From Pomphorhynchus laevis (Eukaryota > Acanthocephala > Palaeacanthocephala > Echinorhynchida > Pomphorhynchidae): a stretch of 64,000 nt of DNA. The stretch is from the NCBI GenBank assembly GCA_012934845.2, contig WNNJ02001092.1, positions 1 through 64,000 on the forward strand, given 5' to 3'. The notes beneath the pieces are model-generated. The model was not told the origin of the DNA, made no database searches, and worked only from the letters and a program-made list of their open reading frames with translations. The translations under genes and the position numbers were made by a program. Shown one piece after another: positions 57,251 to 64,000 of the stretch (the first letter of the stretch is position 1; each line of letters opens with the position of its first letter).

Positions 57251-57639
57251 CTTGATATTTGGGAAAATCATTTCAGAGCTGTTTTGTACGATTCGTTGAA
57301 TGAATACGTTTTTTCTTCGTATTCTTTATTACTTTCACAATTCTCCGTTACAGAGATAAATCATGACATTGACAAAACTTAAATTCACCAACTTAATAGA
57401 GTTTTCTGGATATTGCAGTTGAACTCGTTAATAAGATTATATATAAATATAAAATTCCCCATAAATAAGAGGATATTTGATATTAATTATTGCAAATACT
57501 AGAATTATTATATTATTGTAATAATTATATTATTACAAATACATGTATACATTATATAAAAGTTATAATATAAAATTTCATGTGAAACCAATTTTTATAA
57601 TGTACATTGAAAGGAAGAACGAATGAGTAGAAATATATT

Positions 57640-58110
57640 ACCCCACTACCGTATATAGAGATATACTGTAGGTAAAGTAATTTCGAGATGAAATGAAATT
57701 ATACACATGATTTTGAACTTTGCAGGATTTAGTGACATGCGAACCGAAGAAAGGTGGTGGGAAACGGATAAGACGCAAGCGGAGGAAGTGGATACACGAT
57801 CATCGATTCTAGATACGGATAGATAAAAGTAGATGTGAATATCATCAGCATATTGCATAACATGAAAATTTTGTGTTCTGGTTATTGTAGAGAGATCACC
57901 GAGAAGAAAGGAGAAAATAAGGGGAAATATTATTAAGCCTTGAGGAACAACGTGTGCGAGAGACGACAGTTGAGAGAGACAGAAGAAGCTGAATGAACAC
58001 TGAAAGGACGGTCAGATAACTAAGAGGAAAACCAGGTTACATCAAATTTAAAGAATCCATAGTCATGACGGAGCCGATAGAAAAGAATATAATAATGGTC
58101 GATGTCGAAT
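57640..58110 (-). mobile_element. LINE RT fragment in opposite orientation
   Basis: The minus strand reads LAHVVPQGLIIFPLIFSFLL, then GDLSTITRTQNFHVMQYADD and VRMSLNPAKFKIM. These are RT motifs of CR1/jockey LINEs (VPQGSILGPLLFSLF; QYADDTQ; LNPSKT). It lies 400 bp from, and inverted relative to, the LINE 5' half. The two may belong to the same family but not to the same intact insertion. Confidence 0.75.
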
Positions 58111-59070
58111 GCAGGTGAAAGAGCTGAAGATATTCAAAGACCTGAAGATATTCAAATTGTTTTTAAGTCATCATTAAAATGCCAAAAAAATTATTTAATA
58201 AATTCTTGAAATATAGTAATACCCGTTTGAGTAAAGTTCTCATTGATTTTCTAATGTCCTGTTCATAGTGTTGCTGATGATTTGGCTGTACAAAATATAA
58301 ATAAAAAATCCTGGTTTTTCATTTTAAAAATACCGCTGGTCTATAGAAGTCCCAGAATGCTTGTTCTTGACTGTCCAAAACTAACTTTTCTGTCTTATCT
58401 CGCTTTTTATCGATTCTGCAAGATAAAATCAAATTCATTACATTTGAACTGCAACTTAAATTATTAAAAAGGAAAGTAGAAATTTTTGCTATAAAAAATA
58501 ACTAAATTATTTGTTATTTAGTATTTGAAAATAATTAATTTCACTTAAAAACTGAATCTCAAAGTTTCACGGATACTGATAAAAATACTGAAATATGGAA
58601 AATAATTATTCAAATCTCAATCCGTCATTCTGTATAGTCAGGATCCATCTGCATGGTAGCAGTAAATGCTTTTGTATATAATATATATATAATGTGATTA
58701 TATAATGTAATATATAATTATATATAATGTATTATATATAATACATTTATATAATACATTAATACATTATATATATTTATATATAATGTATTATATCATT
58801 ATATAATGATATTAAATATTGACATTATATAATTATATGATTATAAAATGTGATTTATATAATGCATATATAATATATATTGCGTTTATATTTTATAATT
58901 TAAATTATAATTTTATAAATTATAAGTGTCTTTGCCTGTTTTCTACACTTCATTAAAGTATATAATCGTATCCTTACGGATCCAGGCACGCAGCTTGAAC
59001 TATATATATAAATTGTTATTGCGAAAAATCAAAATATCTGTATATATAATTATATATAACCATATAGTGG
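58111..59070. other. AT-rich region with (TA) palindromes
   Basis: No gene was recognised. 58675-58890 is a dense run of TATATAATGTA-type palindromes. Confidence 0.6.
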
Positions 59071-59074
59071 AAGT

Positions 59075-59205
59075 GCGAAAAATCGCTTGAAACTGTGGTC
59101 CAGGAGCCAAAGCTGGCTACGATTGATTTTTAATCCATATTTGCTGCTAAATAACTAGACTTCGATCATCAGCTCCATCAGTCTAATGTATCACTCCGAG
59201 ACGCT
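59075..59205. repeat. Dispersed ~135-bp repeat, copy 2
   Basis: AAAAATCGCTTGAAACTG, AATCCATATTTGCTGCTAAA, GACTTCGATCATCAG and TAATGTATCACTCC match 42645-42780 in order and spacing. It is followed by CAGTCATCGTCAGTCAGATG, part of which (CATCGTCAGTAAGAG) occurs again near 60125. Confidence 0.8.
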
Positions 59206-59557
59206 GCTAACCAAACAGCAGTCATCGTCAGTCAGATGAAGTGGTTAGGGTGCGTTTCGACTGCTTATATATAAAGTAGATGTATATATACATAATAAAT
59301 ATACATTATTCGCTCGTTTATATATAAAGTAGTTTATACTTTATGTCGTAGATCCGACATAAAGTACAAACGAGCAAAGAATGACGGGGCAGCCAAACAT
59401 TGCATAGAAAATGAAAACCATAAGATGGAAACGATAATTATCGAGGCAAATATTCCTGATACGGCTATGCGAAAACAAAGGGAAATGTTTTGAATCGGAC
59501 AGCTCGTGGCAGACCAACAATTTAATGCCGAGCACCCATAATGATTCGTTTTTTTAA

Positions 59558-59712
59558 TGTTATGTAATATTTTTAACTAATGGACGAAAGTAAGTAATTA
59601 TTGTTCAACGTTTCGCTTATCGCTAAGCTTTATTAAGAATTCTTGATAAAGCTTAGCGATAAGCGAAACGTTGAATAAGAATTGCTTACTTTCTTCCATG
59701 AGTTCAAAATAT
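59558..59712. repeat. Near-perfect ~77-bp-arm palindrome
   Basis: The left arm starts GTAATATTTTTAACTAATGG and includes CAACGTTTCGCTTATCGC; the right arm is its reverse complement with only a few differences. The centre is AAGAATTC. The whole ~155 bp would fold into one long hairpin. No protein is encoded. Confidence 0.92.
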
Positions 59713-59770
59713 TACGTAAAATTATATGTATGTATATATAAACAACACCATTTTGTATATATATGTATAT

Positions 59771-59957
59771 TTATTGAAAATTAATAATAAAACCGGACTA
59801 ACAAAATATTATTTCATCGTTTCGCCAGTTTTAATTTTTTGAAAGCAAAGAAGAAGCTTCTTCGCCCTAATTGGGCTCTTGAATAATCCCAATTAGGGTA
59901 AAACGTTGAAAATCATATTTTGTTGGTATATCTCCGGTTTTATTATTAATTTTCAAT
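59771..59957. mobile_element. MITE, ~185 bp, with 25-bp perfect terminal inverted repeats
   Basis: The termini start TTGAAAATTAATAATAAAAC and end with the exact reverse complement; weaker inverted similarity continues inward (CTAACAAAATAT / ATATACCAACAAAATATG). The centre holds CCCTAATTGGG-type inverted motifs. TA lies directly outside both ends, compatible with a TA target site, as in Tc1/mariner-type MITEs. Confidence 0.75.
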
Positions 59958-60179
59958 ATATGATCGAATCTTAATAGATCCCGGATCGGGTATAGCAATG
60001 TTATCCAAATTGTGTATAGAAATGTTTTCTATATGATTCCTTTTCTGCAGTGTTTGATTCGAGAATATTCTTCAGCCTGCAAACTCTCGTCACTCTTAGA
60101 CGGTCATACGATATCAGGCAGCCATCGTCAGTAAGAGGAACTACCATCGTACTGATGGTAGTTACCAGATCGTAAATTT

Positions 60180-60385
60180 TTATATAGTGGACATATAATA
60201 TTTAATATATAAATGTTCTATTATATATATAGAACATTTAATATATATTTATATATTATATAATATATATATTATATTTATATAATATATATTTTATATT
60301 CATATATATTTTAATATATATGTTTTATATTATGTATTTTATATTTATATATAATATATAAACATATATCATAAATTTATAATGT
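60180..60385. repeat. AT palindromic run
   Basis: TATATAATATATATT-type sequence with many overlapping palindromes. It lies just downstream (transcript sense) of the RGS DHEX exon. No coding content. Confidence 0.8.
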
Positions 60386-60647
60386 ATCCTTATCGTGTTT
60401 AAGCCCTGTATAGTTAGTAAATTATTTTAAGAAATACCCAACGAATAAGCACGACGATACAACACGGAAATGACGCCTGTTTTATTGAATCGAGCGAAGA
60501 CCAATCTCTGGAACAATTTTTTTGTTGTAAATTGTTTCTCAATGTAAAAATTATTATTGTTTATTCCTTTTTGTTTATTTATAAAAGGATGTAATATTTT
60601 AAGAAAGGGATAAATATATAAATGTCAAATATTATTTATACTTAAAC

Positions 60648-60799
60648 CAACTTCATTTGTACTTCTGCTTCAAGATAGATAAGTTCCCATTTTCGAGACA
60701 ACGAAATTTGCTTTTGTAATTTTGCTAGATTCTCAGCTTCATAATCGGCGAGCTCCATTCTGCTTTTGTTCTGCATCGCTCTTTTGCATAGGTATACAG
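60648..60799 (-). CDS. RGS7: R7-family RGS protein, DHEX exon
   Basis: The exon reads (A)[34 protein letters not shown] and [16 protein letters not shown], matching the start of the DHEX region of RGS7 ([24 protein letters not shown]+LQ..F.RKWEFIFMQAEAQ). It has one more residue than human RGS7 in the middle. The acceptor is GAGTTTAG at 60800. The donor is uncertain: GTTTAAG at 60647 would leave phase 0 and is the best choice because a stop follows. DEP-DHEX binds the membrane anchor R7BP. Confidence 0.85.
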
Positions 60800-61522
60800 C
60801 TAAACTCAAGAGTTGACATTTATTTTTAAAACATATCTAGAAAGTTTATGTAATATGAACAAATAATGCGTATTTATTCCTGATTTTCTATTCAAAATTT
60901 ATTTTATGATTCTTATTTTAATAAATATGGATTGCATAATTATCGTTTTTATAAACAATTTAATATTTTAACTCGTTTTCGAATTTATATGTCCTTAATA
61001 AACATAATATTTTAAAATAAAAGCGGTTTTAGCTTTATTGAAGTAAATAACCGATTTAATTGTAATTTCTAAAACTTAAATGTTGATATTTAATTGATAT
61101 TCATTATTTATTTAATATCAACTTAAATGTTGATATTGTTTTATTAAGCAATTTTTAACATAAAATATTGACATGATATTTAATTAATAATTATTTTTTA
61201 TTAATTTATTATTATTTTATCAAATTAATAAAATAATTTATTATCAAAAATGTTGATAATGATTTTTAATAATTTGGAATTAATTCTTTTTCATCGAAAA
61301 TAAACCACGAAGAAAAATACACCATCAAGACGCTATAGTTGATATTTTAATTTTTACACTTGCATATAATGAATAGTATTAATTGATTATTAAATTATAA
61401 TATTAAGAATGTCACATAATTAACATAAATAAACAAATAAAAATAAATTTTTAATTAATAATTTAAATTTAGAAATTTACGAGTTTTAAAATGTTTTTTA
61501 ACAGCGATATGAAACGACCTAC

Positions 61523-61574
61523 CGTATTCAACGCTATCTGGGTCATCATGGAATGAAGGCCACAGAAATGGTGT
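61523..61574 (-). CDS. RGS7: R7-family RGS protein, small DEP-DHEX linker exon
   Basis: A 52-base exon reading TPFLWPSFHDDPDSVEY plus one base, matching TPYFWPSNCWEPENTDY of RGS7. The acceptor is ATTTTTAG at 61575 and the donor is GTAGGT at 61522. Phase 0 in and phase 1 out agree with both neighbours. The intron to the previous exon is only 79 bp. Confidence 0.88.
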
Positions 61575-61653
61575 CTAAAAATAAATCAACAAATGTAAAG
61601 GAATATAGACTTGTAAACGTTTTAATAAACATTTTAATTTAACTAATCATTAC

Positions 61654-61760
61654 CTGAAACCTGTAAAATGTCCCATCATTTTTCACAGTTAGCATTCTAT
61701 CATCAATTGGAAATATATAGCCCCGACTGGAAATACTGTGAGCTAAGTGCATTGCTTCAG
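61654..61760 (-). CDS. RGS7: R7-family RGS protein, second half of DEP domain
   Basis: The exon reads (A)[18 protein letters not shown], then [17 protein letters not shown], matching [35 protein letters not shown] of RGS7. The acceptor is TTATTTAG at 61761 and the donor is GTAATG at 61653. The 107 bases complete the codon left by the exon at 63092 and end in phase 0. The DEP domain takes part in membrane targeting. Confidence 0.9.
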
Positions 61761-63091
61761 CTAAATAAAATGAAAAAGAAATAAAAATAAAATTTATTTA
61801 TTTTAAATAAATAAAAATATTTATTTATTTTTATTAAATAAATATTTATTTATTTAAATATTTATTTATTTTTTAATAAAATTAAAAAAATTGAAATTGA
61901 AATTTTGACGCTATGATATAACATTATATATCAAATTATGCTATGATAATATAATATTATAATATGGCAAATTAAAAAACTATTTAAGATGTTTATATTT
62001 AATTAGTATAAATTTAAATTTATATTTAAATTTATATATATTTAAATTAAAAAATATACTTCAAATTAGTCACAATTTTTGCAATCTTTTTAAAAATGTG
62101 CTAAATGTGCTTTTTATATAACGCTGATTTAGTTAAATTTGTTATAACTCCGCACTAGAAATGTTTGTTGTTCAATAGGTAGGGCACCCATAAAACTATT
62201 ACATGTGTCTCATTCTGCAATTAGAGAAATAGTCAATCGTTATATTTTACTACAATCGATATATAGAAAACTCTTTATATCATAGTCGTATTTTACACAA
62301 AATACAAAAGTTTCTAGTAAATACTTTTTGAGGAAATGCAAACGCATGTGATCATTTAGTTGACATTTTTATATTTATGCGGTTGATATTTCAATTACTA
62401 TTCTTTTGAATCTAAAAATGGAATTCTAAAAATTGAATTCTAAAATTAAATAATACATTGATAATCTATTTAAATAAATATATTATTTATTAAGTATATT
62501 AATTAATTATTAATTATTAATCTATATAAATAATCTATTTAAATATTATTTTAATAATCATATTCGACATAAATATTAGTTTCTGTGAATAACATTTGCG
62601 GAAATGCATGCACACTTGATTATGAAGGCTTTAAATTTAAACACCAAAACAAATTGTAAAATAATATATGTTTATAATGTGAAATTTAGTAGAACTTTTA
62701 ACAGCTAAATATAAATATGAAAAAAGTTTCACAATCCGGACTTTCAAAAGCAAAATATAAATATAATATTTGTTAAATAATAAAAAAGTTTCACAATCAA
62801 ACATGTTCGGCCTGATATATTAGTTTGCCAGATAAACTTCTAATGTTGTATTGAATTGTTTTGACAAATATCGATTGCTGTTGCTTGAGGCAATACAACA
62901 TTCCAAAATACATAAGGATCTTTCTTGTCTTCTTTTCGGTTTGAAATAATAAGTTAATAAATAATAAAAAAATTGATTAGCAATAAATAAAATTGATCAT
63001 CAACTCATATTGTAGGTATGTAAGATTAGATTATGAGAATTAAAATGTCGAAATAAAAACAAACATTTTGTATTTTTTTCAACAATTATAC
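61761..63091 (-). other. RGS gene intron
   Basis: A 1331-bp AT-rich intron between the DEP exons. It contains tandem AAATAAATATTTATTTATTT-type palindromes at 61790-61880 and otherwise no recognised feature. Confidence 0.75.
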
Positions 63092-63239
63092 CTGTGTCAT
63101 CAACATTGAGATGACGTATTATCCACTGTATAAGATCACTTCCAGTAAAAACACTGGGAATTGACGACAAACATCCGCTAACCGTTTTTATTTCAACTCC
63201 AATTTCATTGTCCATCATTTTAATAACAATAGATTCAAT
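63092..63239 (-). CDS. RGS7: R7-family RGS protein, first half of DEP domain
   Basis: The exon reads IESIVIKMMDNEIGVEIKTV, then SGCLSSIPSVFTGSDLIQW and IIRHLNVDDT. Human RGS7 has [32 protein letters not shown] here. The acceptor TTATATTTAG ends at 63240 and the donor is GTATAA at 63091; the exon ends one base into a codon that the next exon completes. The protein start must be further upstream (right of the window or beyond the MULE relic). R7 RGS proteins with Gbeta5 end Galpha-i/o signalling in neurons and muscle. Confidence 0.9.
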
Positions 63240-63280
63240 CTAAATATAAAATTAAAATACTTGAGTATTTAAAATAATTA
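63228..63280. repeat. Direct repeat flanking the MULE relic, left copy
   Basis: CAATAGATTCAATCTAAATA and the following ~30 bases recur at 63950-64000 without visible change. The left copy spans the 3' splice site and first 12 bases of the DEP exon. The right copy reaches the window edge, so its full length is unknown. Confidence 0.92.
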
Positions 63281-63310
63281 TATTATAATTATATTGTGTA
63301 TTATACGGCT

Positions 63311-63945
63311 GGGTCCATTTTTCACATTATGTGAAAAATGGTCCTTTTTTCACATAAATTTTTTACCCCTAAAATGAAAATAAATCTCACTGGAAAAATA
63401 ATAAAGAGCAATAGAGGAGGTGATAAAATAGCTTATGAAGGCTATTTCTACAATTACACAAAGACCGAGTTGGGCAAGAAGCATTGGCGCTGCTTCTTGG
63501 GAGAATTTTAAACTTGGTTTCAGGGTGAATATCTATCGAATGAAACTTGTAACAAAAAGATATCATTTTGGAATGTTTACGAGAGAAAAAAGATGAATAT
63601 TCCCAGAACCACCAACTCTCTTGAAGGTTACCATAGGCATCTAAATAGCTTGATTGATAGTAAACAGAGTTCTATAATTCCAATTCTAAATGAACTAAAA
63701 AATGAACAGTTAATCGTGGATAACAAGATTTTACTACTTCTTCATGAAGATATAAAAATACCCGAAGATCCCGTGAAATCCCTTTTGGCTTCCTACAAGT
63801 TGCTTCCAAGTATAGATTATCTCAAGTATATTGCTCTGAATTTTCATTGGAAACTTGACTAATAAAAATTTTATTTAATTTTTTTTACCCCTGTTTTTCA
63901 TATGTGAAAAAAGGACCATTTTTCACATAATGTGAAAAATGGTCC
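63311..63945 (+). mobile_element. MULE (Mutator-like) deletion derivative with FLYWCH and transposase C-terminus
   Basis: Terminal inverted repeats of ~45 bp (GTCCATTTTTCACATTATGT, GAAAAATGGTCCTTTTTTCA) bound a ~635-bp element; each repeat is itself largely palindromic. Inside, 63374-63511 encodes a 45-residue FLYWCH-like start (NRGGDKIAYEGYFY, KKHWRCF). 63593-63862 encodes the C-terminal end of a MULE transposase (IPRTTNSLEGYHRHLNSLI, i.e. the P+TNN..EG.H+ block). The middle of the transposase, including its DDE core, is missing, so the copy could move only with help from a full element. Canonical MULEs make 8-11-bp target duplications; here a ~50-bp direct repeat lies outside instead. Confidence 0.75.
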
Positions 63946-63949
63946 TAAC

Positions 63950-64000
63950 GCAATAGATTCAATCTAAATATAAAATTAAAATACTTGAGTATTTAAAATA
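63950..64000. repeat. Direct repeat flanking the MULE relic, right copy
   Basis: Repeats 63230-63280, including the RGS intron end and acceptor, and continues to the window edge. In transcript sense it would offer a duplicate 3' splice site about 720 bp upstream of the real one. Confidence 0.92.

Noticed and set aside
59140-59200. Hammerhead in the 135-bp dispersed repeat (CTGATGATCGAAG on the minus strand)
   Set aside because: There are no bases for stem II and GAAG replaces GAAA, so the catalytic core cannot form.
60380-60560. Further DHEX exon of the RGS gene downstream of 60648
   Set aside because: No frame matches the expected DHEX sequence and no convincing splice sites were found.

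Overview
The window is strongly AT-rich animal nuclear DNA. Genes are split into small exons (50-200 nt) by introns from about 60 bp to several kb with GT-AG ends, and the protein families are metazoan: a factor-XIII-type transglutaminase, a muscle LIM protein, an SGSM-type TBC protein and an R7-family RGS protein. The mobile-element mix (Penelope-like elements with GIY-YIG nucleases, LINEs, MULE and MITE relics, satellites) points to an invertebrate, most likely an ecdysozoan. The species cannot be fixed from sequence alone.

Layout. 1-313: frameshifted histone H4 pseudogene (minus). 0.88-1.15 kb: LINE reverse transcriptase scrap. 1.17-3.08 kb: tandem-repeat array. 4.3-8.7 kb: last three exons of an SGSM1/2-like Rab/Rap regulator (plus), with foldback elements in its introns. 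12.7-15.4 kb: a transglutaminase (plus) in one long exon, in which the catalytic Cys is replaced by Ser. 15.85-18.9 kb: a ~170-bp satellite array between direct repeats, with further copies of the flanks at 20.3 and 25 kb. 19.1-19.7 kb: a second tandem array. 22-24 kb: Penelope-like (Naiad-type) and other retroelement fragments. 26.3 and 32.9 kb: two exons of PAN/apple-type secreted protein(s), phase-compatible, flanking a muscle LIM protein gene (28.5 kb, minus). 34.7-37.2 kb: Naiad-type copies, one carrying a small insertion with target duplication. 38.1-41 kb: retroelement C-terminal piece, a mobile-element-associated protein and a 22-bp minisatellite. 42.6-43.7 kb: dispersed and inverted repeats.

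44.05-63.24 kb (minus) is one large gene, an R7-family RGS protein (RGS7/EGL-10 type). I could place nine exons: four at the 5' side (DEP and start of DHEX, 63.2-60.6 kb), one GGL exon (46.8 kb) and four RGS-domain exons (44.6-44.05 kb). At least two exons (DHEX-GGL, and GGL-RGS linker) were not found. Its large central intron region holds the most complex mobile DNA here: a Naiad-type Penelope-like element with its GIY-YIG nuclease domain upstream of the RT, split by a canonical Penelope element (RT then GIY-YIG) that carries ~530-bp inverted copies of its own 3' end; and a CR1/jockey-like LINE 5' half (55-57.25 kb). An intron between the GGL and RGS exons holds a hammerhead-ribozyme core on the sense strand. 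A MULE deletion derivative with FLYWCH sequence sits next to the DEP exon, inside a direct repeat that duplicates the splice acceptor.

The host genes concern signalling (RGS, SGSM/TBC), muscle structure (LIM) and surface/secreted functions (PAN, transglutaminase); nothing suggests a gene cluster working together. The strongest leads are the predicted pseudo-transglutaminase, the intronic hammerhead, the nested Penelope-like elements, and the satellite that appears to be part of a mobile repeat.
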